64,000 nt of DNA from JAIQFL01 sp035501495 (GCA_035501495.1 DATJWB010000024.1:11402-75401), one strand, 5' to 3'. Shown: positions 27,273 through 36,336, counted from the first letter of the stretch. Numbers and translations are program-made. The notes: a model not told the origin generated them from the sequence alone.

Positions 27273-28268
27273 ATGCGATATCCGTGTCCGGTGGTGTCCC
27301 GAGTGGAAGGGCTGGTGGTTCTCTTTTTCACGCTGGGCGTCATGGCAGAGGCGCAAACTCCGCGGACTGCGGGGAACCGGCAGGGTCCGGCAAAGCCGTG
27401 GACGGCCCCCCGGCTGCCGGGTGGACACCCGGACCTTCAGGGATTGTGGACCAACGCCACCCTGACTCCATTTGAGAGACCCAGAGACCTTGCCGGAAAG
27501 GAGTTCCTCACCGAGACCGAAGCGGCGGAATTCGAAAAACGGCAACTCGCCGCAAGCAATCGCGACCGCCGCGGCTCAACCGCCGACGAGGATGTCGCGC
27601 TCGCATACAACGAAGCCTGGTTCGAGCGCGGGCTGAAGCTCTTTCCGACGCGGCGAACCTCCGTGGTGATCGACCCTCCTGACGGCCGGATCCCACCCCT
27701 GACGCCACAGGCGCAGCAAGCGGCGGCGGCGCGCGCCGAGGTCCAGCGACATCCTCCTGCCGGCCCCGAGGAGCTGAGTTTGCCGGTACGCTGCCTCCTC
27801 TGGCCGACGGCCGGGCCGCCCATGGTTCCCGGCCCCTACAACAACAACTATCAGATCATTCAAACCGCCGACACGGTGGCGATCTACGTCGAGATGATTC
27901 ACGATGTTCGCATCATCACCGTGGATGGCCGGCCCCATCCCGACCCGGGCATACGCCAATGGAAGGGGGACTCGCGAGGCCACTGGGAAGGCGAGACGCT
28001 CGTCGTGGACACGACCAACTTCACCGACAAGACCAGCTTTCGAGGTGCGGATCAGAATCTGCACCTCATCGAACGCCTCACGCGCACCGGCCCTGATACC
28101 ATCCTCTACCGGTTCACCGTGGACGATCCGACTGCCTTCACGAAGCCCTGGACTGGCGAACTCGTCATGAGCAGGGCCGCAGGTCCTCTCTACGAGTACG
28201 CCTGTCACGAAGGGAATTACGCGATGGCAAACATGCTGAGCGCGGCGCGAGGGTCCACGGGACGCTAA
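27273..28268 (+). CDS. exported hypothetical protein of a conserved Acidobacterial type
   Basis: 331 residues with an N-terminal leader (VEGLVVLFFTLGVMAEAQ). The conserved core has GGHPDLQGLWTNATLTP near the start, then MVPGPYNNNYQIIQ, MIHDVRIITVDGRPHP, GDSRGHWEGETLVVDTTNF and, at the end, YEYACHEGNYAMANML. I know this pattern from many uncharacterised exported proteins in Acidobacteriota, often near PQQ or cytochrome genes; no function has been assigned to my knowledge. A strong ribosome-binding site (GGAGGTCGT before ATG) supports the start. It follows the PQQ dehydrogenase on the same strand by 93 bp, so it may belong to the same unit. Confidence 0.75.
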   Translation: MRYPCPVVSRVEGLVVLFFTLGVMAEAQTPRTAGNRQGPAKPWTAPRLPGGHPDLQGLWTNATLTPFERPRDLAGKEFLTETEAAEFEKRQLAASNRDRRGSTADEDVALAYNEAWFERGLKLFPTRRTSVVIDPPDGRIPPLTPQAQQAAAARAEVQRHPPAGPEELSLPVRCLLWPTAGPPMVPGPYNNNYQIIQTADTVAIYVEMIHDVRIITVDGRPHPDPGIRQWKGDSRGHWEGETLVVDTTNFTDKTSFRGADQNLHLIERLTRTGPDTILYRFTVDDPTAFTKPWTGELVMSRAAGPLYEYACHEGNYAMANMLSAARGSTGR

Positions 28269-28385
28269 GCAGGCCGGCGGCTATTACGCGTGCAGGCGCT
28301 GCACCAGGCGGGCGTCTACATTGCCCGGCTCCACATGCCTATCCTACAATCGCGGCGCCGGAGTACAATACCGACGGGAGAGGTT

Positions 28386-29342
28386 ATGAGTTCGCGCCCG
28401 CGCATCCCGCTGGTATTGGCATTGGCGGTCGCCCTTCCTCTGGCTTTCCGTGGTCAAATCGCCATTCAACCCCGCGAAAAGCCTGCCCCGAAAGCGCCCT
28501 CCGGCTCGCGGGAGGCCACTCTGCGGGTGGACACCTCCCTGGTGCTCGTGCCGGTAAGCGTGAACGACCCGCTGAATCGTCCGGTCTCCGGCCTCGAAAG
28601 GGACAACTTCCGCGTTTTCGACGACCGTGTGGAGCAGGTCATCAGCCATTTCGCCATGGACGACGAGCCGGTTGCCGTGGGGCTGGTGTTCGACACCAGC
28701 GGCAGCATGGGCGCCAAGCTGAACCGCTCGCGGCTGGCGGCTAAGGAGTTCTTCCGGACGGCCAATCCCGAAGACCAGTTCTTCCTGGTGGAGTTCGACA
28801 ATTCTCCGCGGCTCGAGGTGCCGTTGACCAGCGACACCGGCGTCATTGAAAACCAGTTGATCTTCTCGCGATCCAAGGGCTCCACCGCATTGCTGGACGC
28901 CATCTACCTGGCCCTCCACGAAATGAAAAAGTCCAAGATGAACAAGAAGGCCCTGCTGGTAATCTCCGATGGAGGCGACAATCACAGCCGGTATACGCCC
29001 GCGGAATTACAGAGTGTGGTGCGGGAAAGCGATACCCTGATCTATGCGATCGGTGTCTTTGGCGGCGGGACGACCGTGGAAGAGGCAGGCGGCCCCGCGC
29101 TCCTCTCCCACATTGCGGAGGAGACCGGCGGGCGTATGTATGAGGCCAACCCTGCCGAACTCCCCGATATCGCGGTGAAGATCGGGATCGACCTGCGAAA
29201 CCGCTATATTCTCGGGTACACGCCCAAGAATCAGCAGCGCGATGGGCGCTATCACAAGGTGCTGGTGCAGGTGGTCCCTCCGCGCGGTCTTCCCAAACTT
29301 CGCGCCCACTGGCGCCTGGGCTACTACGCGCCCGCGGAGTGA
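28386..29342 (+). CDS. exported VWFA-related Acidobacterial-domain protein
   Basis: 318 residues. Leader MSSRPRIPLVLALAVALPLAF, then a conserved beta-strand region (TLRVDTSLVLVPVSVND, RDNFRVFDDRVEQVISHFA). The von Willebrand A domain follows, with MIDAS Asp103-x-Ser105-x-Ser107 (FDTSGSMG), KGSTALLDAI and ISDGGDNHS. The C-terminus (LRNRYILGYTPKNQQRDGRYHK) is diagnostic of TIGR03436 proteins, which are expanded in Acidobacteria. A metal-dependent adhesion or scaffold role outside the cell is likely. The ATG at 28386 has GGGAGAGG upstream; the longer open frame has no leader. Confidence 0.9.
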   Translation: MSSRPRIPLVLALAVALPLAFRGQIAIQPREKPAPKAPSGSREATLRVDTSLVLVPVSVNDPLNRPVSGLERDNFRVFDDRVEQVISHFAMDDEPVAVGLVFDTSGSMGAKLNRSRLAAKEFFRTANPEDQFFLVEFDNSPRLEVPLTSDTGVIENQLIFSRSKGSTALLDAIYLALHEMKKSKMNKKALLVISDGGDNHSRYTPAELQSVVRESDTLIYAIGVFGGGTTVEEAGGPALLSHIAEETGGRMYEANPAELPDIAVKIGIDLRNRYILGYTPKNQQRDGRYHKVLVQVVPPRGLPKLRAHWRLGYYAPAE

Positions 29343-29354
29343 GGGCCGCGCCTC

Positions 29355-30131
29355 CTACTTGCCTTTAACGATTGCGAAATCGAAGACCTGGATATTCAGC
29401 TTTCCCTCGGTGTACTCCACCACCGCATATTCCCCCGGCTCGAGTGGCTCTTTAGGCCAGACCTTATAGAGCCCGCCGCTCGCCAGTTGCTGCTGGAAGG
29501 TCTCCACCAGAATCGGCTCCTCGATGGTCTCCTTGGTTACCGGGACGAACGTCAGGTTCTCGACAATCCGCACCGTGCCCTTTGGAGTGAGCTTCACCAT
29601 GCCGAAGCGCTCCGTTTCGGAGAGCTGCATGAAGAACTCCTGCTCGGGATTGGTGAATACATTCTGCGAGTGAAGTCCGGCCACTTCCAGGGTTCCCTTT
29701 CCCGACACCGCCGGGATCGGCGCCAGCTTCGACAGCACCGACCTGCCCTTGTTGGTGTGGACGCTGGCTTCCGCCGCTTTGATCACCTTGGTTTCCTTGC
29801 CGTCCACCCAATAGACGCCGGGATCCTGAGGAATGCGCGACACCTGCCTTTGCAGATCGCGCTCCGCCTTCTCCTCCTCCGAGATGACTTTGGCGTCCTT
29901 GTCCAGCTCCGCCTGCCGTTCGGCAATCTCGGTCTCCGTACGCTTCAGGTCGATCAGGCTCAACGGCATCTCTTCCCATTCGCTGCGCTCCACACTGTAG
30001 AAGCGCACGCGGTCCGATTCCACTTTGTATTCGCGAACCACGTGAAAGCTGCCGTCCTTCAGATACAGCCGGAGATTTGCCGCCCAGGCTGTGGCCGTCA
30101 GAAGCGCCAACGCCAGAAAGTACTTGCGCAT
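29355..30131 (-). CDS. exported hypothetical protein
   Basis: 258 residues. Signal peptide MRKYFLALALLTATAWAA, immediately followed by NLRLYLKDGSFHVVREYKV, a short beta hairpin commonly found at the start of uncharacterised exported proteins in this phylum. A charged helix follows (residues about 60-105, RTETEIAERQAELDKDAKVI...EEEKAERDLQ), then a globular C-terminal region ending VVEYTEGKLNIQVFDFAIVKGK. Convergent with the VWA protein, 12 bp between stops. I cannot assign a function. Confidence 0.65.
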   Translation of the reverse strand: MRKYFLALALLTATAWAANLRLYLKDGSFHVVREYKVESDRVRFYSVERSEWEEMPLSLIDLKRTETEIAERQAELDKDAKVISEEEKAERDLQRQVSRIPQDPGVYWVDGKETKVIKAAEASVHTNKGRSVLSKLAPIPAVSGKGTLEVAGLHSQNVFTNPEQEFFMQLSETERFGMVKLTPKGTVRIVENLTFVPVTKETIEEPILVETFQQQLASGGLYKVWPKEPLEPGEYAVVEYTEGKLNIQVFDFAIVKGK

Positions 30132-30589
30132 ACCCTACCGACTAATTTACCGCCGCCCCGCCTTCCGGTCGAGACCCTCCTCACCCCTTTGGGTGATCCA
30201 TGACAATTTTCCCGGCGCTCTTGACATTCGAGGTCCAGCAGGAGCATATTGTGAGTGGAGGCAGTAGTTGATGCTCTCCGGGCCTCTTTCTCCGGAAAAG
30301 GCAAATGCGTCCCCTCATCGGGGATTCATCAAAGGAGGAAATACATAGAACCAGTCCACAGTTGGGGTGGCTTCCGGTTTTCCTCGCTGACCGGTTGCGA
30401 GTCTTGACGCGCCGCAGAGCGATCCGCAAAGGATCCTCACCAGGCGTCGCGGTTTATACTGCGGTCTTTCCGATTCGCACCACGCACTATTCCAGGAGGG
30501 GCCGGCGGCCACCCTTTTGATTTTCCCGTTCCTCCTTCCAATCGCACTCCCTACGCAACTTCCGTTACACTGGTGTATCTTCTTCCATC
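30132..30589. promoter_or_regulatory. intergenic leader of the polysaccharide locus, candidate promoter
   Basis: 458 bp without a convincing gene between two divergent units. A plus-strand TTGACA (30221-30226) with CATATT (30245-30250) 18 bp downstream is the best sigma-70-like candidate by eye. A good AAGGAGG at about 30335 is not followed by a start codon at proper distance, so it may be all that remains of a small gene. The remaining sequence shows no repeats or RNA fold I recognise. Confidence 0.3.
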
Positions 30590-31933
30590 GTGAACGCTGT
30601 AGAATTCCAGGGTGTCTCCAAGAGTTACGCGATCTACGACTCGCCGGGCGACCGGCTCAAGGAATTGCTGTCCCTGAATCGCCTCAAACGCCATCGCGAC
30701 TTCTGGGCGCTGCACGATCTCAACTTTGCCGTCAAACGCGGGGAGACGTTCTGCGTGGTCGGAGAGAACGGATCCGGAAAGAGCACCCTGCTGCAGATCG
30801 TGGCAGGCATTCTGCAGCCGACGGTTGGCACCGTTACAGTAGGCGGACGAGTCTCCGCCCTGCTCGAATTGGGAGCCGGCTTCAACCCTGAATTCAGCGG
30901 CCGGGACAACGTTTACCTGAACGGATCGATCCTGGGGTTCACCACCCGCCAGATCGAGCAGCGGTACAAGGACATCGAGGAATTCGCCGAAATCGGCCCT
31001 TTCATCAACCAGCCGGTCAAAACCTACTCGAGCGGCATGGTCGTGCGTCTGGCTTTCGCCGTGGCAATCCACGTCGATCCTGACATCCTCCTGGTGGACG
31101 AAGCCCTGGCCGTGGGCGACATCTATTTCCGCCAACGCTGTATGCGCAAGGTGCACGAATTGCGCTCTCGCGGAGTCACCATTTTGTTCGTTTCCCACGC
31201 CGTCAGCGATGTGAAAGCCATCGGCGACCGTGTCTTGTGGCTCGACCGCGGCAGAGTGGTGGAGGTCGGAGAGCCGGAACGCATCATCGCCAAATACCTC
31301 GCGGCGATGACGCAGAAGGATTCCACCTACCTGAGGCTCAAGGCCGGACCGCGCGAGCCGCGGCGCACTACCGGCCCCATCCGCGCGCCCGAAATCGTCG
31401 AGACGATTCCCAACATTGATCACCGCTTCGGCGACGGCCGCGCCGAAGTGATCGGCATTGCCATATTCGACGAGCGCGGGCGGCCCGTCCACCTCCTGCA
31501 ACCGTGCTCGAATATCGTGGTCCGCATCAGCGTGCGCGCCAAGGAGGACGTGCCCCTGCCGATGGTGGGATTCATGCTGCGCAATCAATTGGGCATGGAT
31601 TTCTCGGGCACCAACACCGCGCGCGAGGGCCGCGAACTGCCTCCCATGCAGAGCGGCGATATCTTCACTGTGGATTTCCATCTCGAATTGCCAGAGCTCT
31701 ACCCGGCCTCGTTCTCCTTCTCTCCGGCGATTGCCAACGGCACCCTGGCCGGCTACCAGATGTGCGACTGGATCGATAATGCGGTGGCGCTGCAGATGGC
31801 GCGCACCGAAGACGAGATCTATGGATACATCCACCTGCCGTGCCGCGTGGAAGTGAACTCTCCGTTGATGGGCCCGGGCTCTCAGGCGGAGTCTGCCGAG
31901 CCCCCACCGGTGTTGGAGAAGCGCATTGTCTGA
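30590..31933 (+). CDS. wzt: polysaccharide ABC exporter ATPase Wzt with C-terminal carbohydrate-binding domain
   Basis: 447 residues, start GTG. The N-terminal ATPase has Walker A GENGSGKST (residues 58-66), the O-antigen-export signature GAGFNPEFSGRDNVYLNG, the YSSGM ABC motif and Walker B LLVDEALAVGD. From about residue 275 an Ig-like domain (EVIGIAIFDERGRPVHLLQP... DFHLELPELYPASFSFSPAI) matches Wzt C-terminal domains that bind the end of the finished glycan. It energises Wzm at the inner membrane. It overlaps the following methyltransferase gene by 8 bp. Its permease partner is most likely the Wzm at 43339-44568 on the other strand. Confidence 0.93.
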   Translation: MNAVEFQGVSKSYAIYDSPGDRLKELLSLNRLKRHRDFWALHDLNFAVKRGETFCVVGENGSGKSTLLQIVAGILQPTVGTVTVGGRVSALLELGAGFNPEFSGRDNVYLNGSILGFTTRQIEQRYKDIEEFAEIGPFINQPVKTYSSGMVVRLAFAVAIHVDPDILLVDEALAVGDIYFRQRCMRKVHELRSRGVTILFVSHAVSDVKAIGDRVLWLDRGRVVEVGEPERIIAKYLAAMTQKDSTYLRLKAGPREPRRTTGPIRAPEIVETIPNIDHRFGDGRAEVIGIAIFDERGRPVHLLQPCSNIVVRISVRAKEDVPLPMVGFMLRNQLGMDFSGTNTAREGRELPPMQSGDIFTVDFHLELPELYPASFSFSPAIANGTLAGYQMCDWIDNAVALQMARTEDEIYGYIHLPCRVEVNSPLMGPGSQAESAEPPPVLEKRIV

Positions 31934-33176
31934 GTTCACCGGCGAGCGCGTCATTCCGGGCCAGGTGGACGTGGACCTGATGAACGAGCACCTGGCCCGC
32001 TACACGTTTGCCTCCCGCCTGGCGCGCGGCAAGCGGGTGCTGGATGCCGGCTGTGGCGCGGGTTACGGGTCTGCGGAGTTGGCGCATGCGGCCGAATTGG
32101 TCATTGGCCTCGACCGCTCCTGGGATGCCGTCGGGTTTGCGCGCGACCACTATCGCCTTCCCAATCTGCGCTTCGAACAGGGCTCGTGCACGACTCTGCC
32201 GCATCCCGATGGCAGCTTCCACCTCATCGTGGCCTTCGAAGTCATCGAGCACCTGGAGCAGTGGCGCGAATTCCTGATCGAAGCACGCCGCGTGCTCGCC
32301 TCCAGCGGCCAGTTCATTGTCTCCACGCCCAACAAGCTCTACTACACCGAATCCCGAGGACCCGAAGGCGTGAACCCCTTCCACGTCCACGAGTTCGATT
32401 TCGCCGAATTTCAGTCCGAGCTGAGGGCCTTCTTTCCGTACGTCTCGATGTTTCTGGAGAACCACGTCGAAGGCGTCACCTTTCAGCCGGAAGACGTGGG
32501 AAACACCGTGGAGGTGCGGGTGGACTCCGGAGAGCCCGCGCCCGACGACTCACACTTTTTCGTCGCCGTCTGTGCGCACCGCCCGCAACTGGGCAATCCG
32601 ACGTTCGTCTACGTGCCGCGCGCCGCCAACGTGCTGCGCGAGCGCGAGCGTCACATCGCGCTGCTGGAGCACGAGCTGGCCGCCAAGGATGAATGGCTCC
32701 ACAAGGCGCTCGAAGAGCACCAGGCCCTGGTGTCGCAGTTTCGCGAGCAAAAAGAGTCTTTGGAAAAGAGCAACCGCTGGGCCGAATCGCTCAACCGCGA
32801 GCTCGAGGAACGGGGCGCGCGCATCGTGCAACTGCAGGAAGAATTCACCCGCGAGCAGGAAGCCGCCCGCAAAGTGGCTGACGATTACGACGCCAAGGTC
32901 CGCGCGCTCGAAGAAGATATCCGCGCCAAAACACAATGGGCCCGGGACGTGGAGACCAACCTGACCGCCGAGATTCAAAAACAGACCGCCCACCTGGCTG
33001 CCGCCGTGGACGCCTTGCATGCCACGGAGAAGCAGCTCGAGGAGCGCACCGCCTGGGCGCGCCGCGCGCAAGAGGAGGCGGATGAGCTTGCCCGCCAGGT
33101 GGAACTTTTCCGCGCCTCGCGCTGGATGAAGCTGGGCCGCAAGATCGGCGTGGGACCGGTCTTGCCTCTCGGTTGA
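31926..33176 (+). CDS. methyltransferase with long C-terminal coiled coil (possible WbdD-like chain terminator)
   Basis: 416 residues, start TTG overlapping wzt. Methyltransferase domain (about 1-220): GQVDVDLMNEHLARY, SAM motif VLDAGCGAGYGSAEL, LIVAFEVIEHLEQW and FIVSTPNKLYY. From about residue 237 to 400 the sequence is almost all charged heptads (RERERHIALLEHELAAKDEW, LNRELEERGARIVQLQEEF), a coiled coil of about 160 residues, followed by a short basic tail (ASRWMKLGRKIG). In the E. coli O9a system WbdD joins a capping methyltransferase to a coiled-coil ruler and membrane anchor, working with a Wzt that recognises the cap. The pairing here fits that model, by inference. Confidence 0.75.
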   Translation: MSEFTGERVIPGQVDVDLMNEHLARYTFASRLARGKRVLDAGCGAGYGSAELAHAAELVIGLDRSWDAVGFARDHYRLPNLRFEQGSCTTLPHPDGSFHLIVAFEVIEHLEQWREFLIEARRVLASSGQFIVSTPNKLYYTESRGPEGVNPFHVHEFDFAEFQSELRAFFPYVSMFLENHVEGVTFQPEDVGNTVEVRVDSGEPAPDDSHFFVAVCAHRPQLGNPTFVYVPRAANVLRERERHIALLEHELAAKDEWLHKALEEHQALVSQFREQKESLEKSNRWAESLNRELEERGARIVQLQEEFTREQEAARKVADDYDAKVRALEEDIRAKTQWARDVETNLTAEIQKQTAHLAAAVDALHATEKQLEERTAWARRAQEEADELARQVELFRASRWMKLGRKIGVGPVLPLG

Positions 33177-33177
33177 C

Positions 33178-35535
33178 ATGGCCTTCCTGAAACGATTCCT
33201 GAAGGCGCTCCCGCTGCTCGTGATCTCGCCCGCGCTGATGCTGATCAGCATCGTAGTCCTGGCGCTCACGGACCTCTGTAGCGCATGCTTCCGCTTGGGT
33301 CCCAAGAACCGGAGCGCCCCCCAACCGGCCAGATCGGACTCCGCCAGCGTGGTCATTCCCAACTGGAACGGCAAAGACCTGCTCGAAAAATACCTGCCCT
33401 CGGTAATCGAAGCCCTAGAAGGCCATCCCGGCAACGAAGTCATCGTCGTGGATAACGGCTCTACCGATGGCAGCGCCGACTTCGTCTCGAAGACTTTCCC
33501 ATCCGTGCGGCTGCTCTCCCTGCCCACCAACCTGGGATTCGGCGGCGGATCGAATGCCGGCTTCCGCGCCGCGAAGAACGACATCGTCGTCCTGCTGAAC
33601 AGCGACATGCGCGTGGAGCCCGATTTCCTCGCGCCGCTGCTCGAAGGCTTCCGCGACCCCGAAGTCTTCGCGGTCTCCTGTCAGATCTTCTTCAGTGATC
33701 CGAACAAGATTCGCGAAGAGACCGGACTCACGCAGGCCTGGTGGCAGGATGGCGGCCTGCGCGTGCGCCACCGCATCGACTCCACCATCCAGGAGCTCTA
33801 TCCCTGCTTCTACGGCGGGGGTGGATCCTGCGCCTTCGACCGCCGGAAGTTCCTCGAGTTCGGCGGCTTCGACCGCCTCCTGGAACCCTTTTACCTGGAA
33901 GATACCGACCTCGGCTTCATGGCCTGGAAACGCGGCTGGAAGGTGCTGTATCAGCCCCACAGCAAGGTCTATCACGAGCACCGCGGCACCATCGGCAAAC
34001 GATTTCGCGAAGACCAGATTCAGGCCGCCCTGAAAAAGAACTTCGTCTTGTGGTGCTGGAAGAACATCCACGAGTGGCCGCGGCTCGCCTCCCACTTCTT
34101 CTTCACCTACGCCGGCGCTATCCTCAGCGTGATCTTCGGCGATGTCCCCCTGCGTCCCAACGTGGCCGCGCTCTGGAGGGCGTTCCTTCGCCTCCCGCGC
34201 GCGGTCCGCTCGCGATGGCGCGCCCGCACTCTCGCGCGCGTGAGCGACACCGAAGCCTTCGCGCGGCCCTTGGGGGGCTACTATCGCGATCGCTTCGCTC
34301 CCATGGAGCTGGCCCCCGAACGACTGAGCGTGCTCTTCGTTTCCCCGTACCCGATTTGCCCTCCGGTGCACGGCGGCGGCGTCTTCATGTACCAGACGCT
34401 GCGCGAACTCGCCAGGCTGGCCGACGTGCACGTCATCGAACTCCTGGAATACCCGTGGCAGGAGAAGGACAACGAAGAGCTGCGCGAGTTCTGCGCCTCC
34501 GTGGAATGGATCGTCCGGCCCAGCGAGGACGATCGCGGCATGGGCTCGCTCCGGCCGCACGCCGTGCGCGAGTTCTTCAACGAAGACCTGGAGTGGCTCA
34601 TCCACCGCCAGCTCTATACCCGCCGCATCGACGTTCTGCAACTCGAATACACGCCAATGGCGCAATATCGCGGCGACTATCGCCGCATCGCCAGCGCGCT
34701 GTTCGAGCACGATGTCTACTTTCAGTCCGTCGGCCGCGGATTGGGCCACCACACCGGCCTCGTGCCCGAGTTGAAGGCGCGCATGGAGTACCTGCGCGCG
34801 CTGCGCTACGAACTGCGCACCCTGCCCGCCTGCGACCAGGTGCAGGTGTGCACCCCGGCAAATCGCGATTACCTGCTGTCGTTCTCGCCCAACCTGGCGC
34901 CCAGGCTCCAGGCCGGCCTGCGTGCCGGAATCATCAGTTCCCGATATGAGTTCCGCAACTCCGGCCGCGAACCGTTCACCATGCTGTTCGTCGGCAGTTT
35001 CCGGCACGACCCCAACCGCATTGCCATGGACTGGTTCGTTCGCGAAGTGCTGCCGTGCATCCTCGCGCAGCAGCCGAAGGCCAGGCTGGTGATCGCCGGC
35101 TCGGACCCTCCCCCCGCGCACGCGTATGCCGATTTTTCCGGCGCCCTGCAGATGTTGGGATATGTGGACGATGTCCGCGACCCCTTGGGCCGTTATGCCG
35201 TTTTCGTTTGCCCGATTCTCAGCGGATCGGGTGTGCGGGTCAAGCTTCTGGAAGCCTTCGCGGCGGGAATTCCGGTAGTCTCGACCGTGGTGGGAGCCGA
35301 AGGCCTTGCCCGCCAGGACGGCGAATTCTGCGCGCTGTCGGACGACCCCGCCGGGTTTGCGGACCGCGTCTTGAAACTCTTCGACGATCCGCCGGCTGCC
35401 GCCGGGATGGCCTGCCGCGCGCGTGCCGAAGTCGAAGCGAACTGGGACATGGCCGCCATCACCAGCAAGCTGGTGCGGGGCTATGACGAACTGGTGAGGA
35501 AAAAGCGGGAGCTGGCGTGTGGCGGAAGCGCTTAG
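33178..35535 (+). CDS. bifunctional glycosyltransferase, GT2 fused to GT4
   Basis: 785 residues. N-terminal membrane helix (about 10-33), then a GT2 domain (about 57-310) with SVVIPNWNGKDLL, VIVVDNGSTDGSADFV and LLNSDMRVEPDF (metal-binding acidic motif) and the acceptor-site region PFYLEDTDLGFMAW. From about residue 380 a GT-B/GT4 domain: LSVLFVSPYPICPPVHGGG, FVGSFRHDPNR, LVIAGSDPP, and SGSGVRVKLLEAFAAGIPVV with the donor-binding Glu. It could add two consecutive sugars. It starts 1 bp after the coiled-coil methyltransferase and ends overlapping 4 bp with a convergent gene. Confidence 0.9.
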   Translation: MAFLKRFLKALPLLVISPALMLISIVVLALTDLCSACFRLGPKNRSAPQPARSDSASVVIPNWNGKDLLEKYLPSVIEALEGHPGNEVIVVDNGSTDGSADFVSKTFPSVRLLSLPTNLGFGGGSNAGFRAAKNDIVVLLNSDMRVEPDFLAPLLEGFRDPEVFAVSCQIFFSDPNKIREETGLTQAWWQDGGLRVRHRIDSTIQELYPCFYGGGGSCAFDRRKFLEFGGFDRLLEPFYLEDTDLGFMAWKRGWKVLYQPHSKVYHEHRGTIGKRFREDQIQAALKKNFVLWCWKNIHEWPRLASHFFFTYAGAILSVIFGDVPLRPNVAALWRAFLRLPRAVRSRWRARTLARVSDTEAFARPLGGYYRDRFAPMELAPERLSVLFVSPYPICPPVHGGGVFMYQTLRELARLADVHVIELLEYPWQEKDNEELREFCASVEWIVRPSEDDRGMGSLRPHAVREFFNEDLEWLIHRQLYTRRIDVLQLEYTPMAQYRGDYRRIASALFEHDVYFQSVGRGLGHHTGLVPELKARMEYLRALRYELRTLPACDQVQVCTPANRDYLLSFSPNLAPRLQAGLRAGIISSRYEFRNSGREPFTMLFVGSFRHDPNRIAMDWFVREVLPCILAQQPKARLVIAGSDPPPAHAYADFSGALQMLGYVDDVRDPLGRYAVFVCPILSGSGVRVKLLEAFAAGIPVVSTVVGAEGLARQDGEFCALSDDPAGFADRVLKLFDDPPAAAGMACRARAEVEANWDMAAITSKLVRGYDELVRKKRELACGGSA

Positions 35536-36086
35536 TTCCTGGTCTTTGGATTCAGGTCTTTCTTGATGCGGCTGACAATGTCGGAAGCGGCGCGGTCGAG
35601 ATCGGTATCGCTGGTGCCTTTGGGCGGGTCGAATACCGACCATACCACCTGGTGCGATTTCGCATCCACCAGAAACACGGTGCCCTTGGCGCGCCCGAAT
35701 CCCCCGCTGAGTGCCGGGTTGGAGAGCTTGTTCACCGGGTCCGTCAGCATGCCTACCATGTTCGAATCGTCGTTCTTCCGGCCCTTCTTACTCTTCGCGT
35801 CGTCTTTGTCCTTTTCTTCCACCTTGGCGGGCTTTTCGGATGGCGGTGGCGGATACATGGCGTCCATCTGCGCCTGGAAGGCTTCGCCGATATGGTCGGT
35901 AAAGACCGCGTCCGCGAGTTTCGGGTCGGTCACCACCTGGAACGTGTGCTCATTGGTCAGCCGGTTCGCCAGGAACTGGTCGAGCCCGTGCGGCATGGGC
36001 AGGACGTACACCGTGCGCACGCCCGCCAGTTCCGCGCCGCACAACAGCATGCCGGAACAGCTCAGAAGAAAGAGCAGCCGTTTCAT
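35532..36086 (-). CDS. exported hypothetical protein
   Basis: 184 residues. Leader MKRLLFLLSCSGMLLCGAELAG. The mature part starts with VRTVYVLPMPHGLDQFLANRL, contains a highly charged low-complexity stretch (about residues 95-115, KVEEKDKDDAKSKKGRK), and ends in VDAKSHQVVWSVFDPPKGT and a helix. A start at the ATG three codons upstream (36095) is equally possible. The first half suggests a lipoprotein- or CsgG-like fold (KLADAVFTDHIGEAF), but I do not assign it. Its stop codon overlaps that of the convergent glycosyltransferase. It lies between two glycosyltransferase blocks on the opposite strand. Confidence 0.6.
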   Translation of the reverse strand: MKRLLFLLSCSGMLLCGAELAGVRTVYVLPMPHGLDQFLANRLTNEHTFQVVTDPKLADAVFTDHIGEAFQAQMDAMYPPPPSEKPAKVEEKDKDDAKSKKGRKNDDSNMVGMLTDPVNKLSNPALSGGFGRAKGTVFLVDAKSHQVVWSVFDPPKGTSDTDLDRAASDIVSRIKKDLNPKTRN

Positions 36087-36173
36087 TCTTATCATGATAT
36101 CAATGTGCCCGAAGATGGAACCGTACCTCTTAAAGACGCACGGCCGGCCTGAAAAGTCGGAGATGTGGCGCGG

Positions 36174-36336
36174 TGGCGCGGACACTCGTGTCTGCCGTCT
36201 CGGCACTCATGCCGAGACTTTTCGGTTGCGCGCCAATGACGCGCATACCGCAGATTTCTGCGCCGGCCCTGCATCGGCGGCGGCGAACAAGCGTCCCGAT
36301 GAGTCGGGACGCGGCAGGCAGGAGCGCCTGCGCCAC
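36174..36336. repeat. double-hairpin palindromic repeat, copy B (inverted pair)
   Basis: The left half starts GTGGCGCGGACACTCGTGTC and the right half ends GAGCGCCTGCGCCAC. Each half has two hairpins: a sugar-tong-like GCAGGCA...TGCCTGC pair and GCGTCCCGA/TCGGGACGC. The right half is near the consensus, the left has compensatory changes (CTCGGCA/TGCCGAG keeps the stem). It lies directly upstream (8 bp) of a GT2 start codon, so it forms that gene's 5' leader. Confidence 0.85.

Noticed and set aside
30335..30520. Small gene after the AAGGAGG at 30335
   Set aside because: No start codon at suitable distance; the open frame there starts earlier and lacks any recognisable feature.
33415..35643. 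742-residue minus-strand frame opposite the GT2-GT4 fusion
   Set aside because: Same reason: antisense shadow with no leader, motif or ribosome-binding site.
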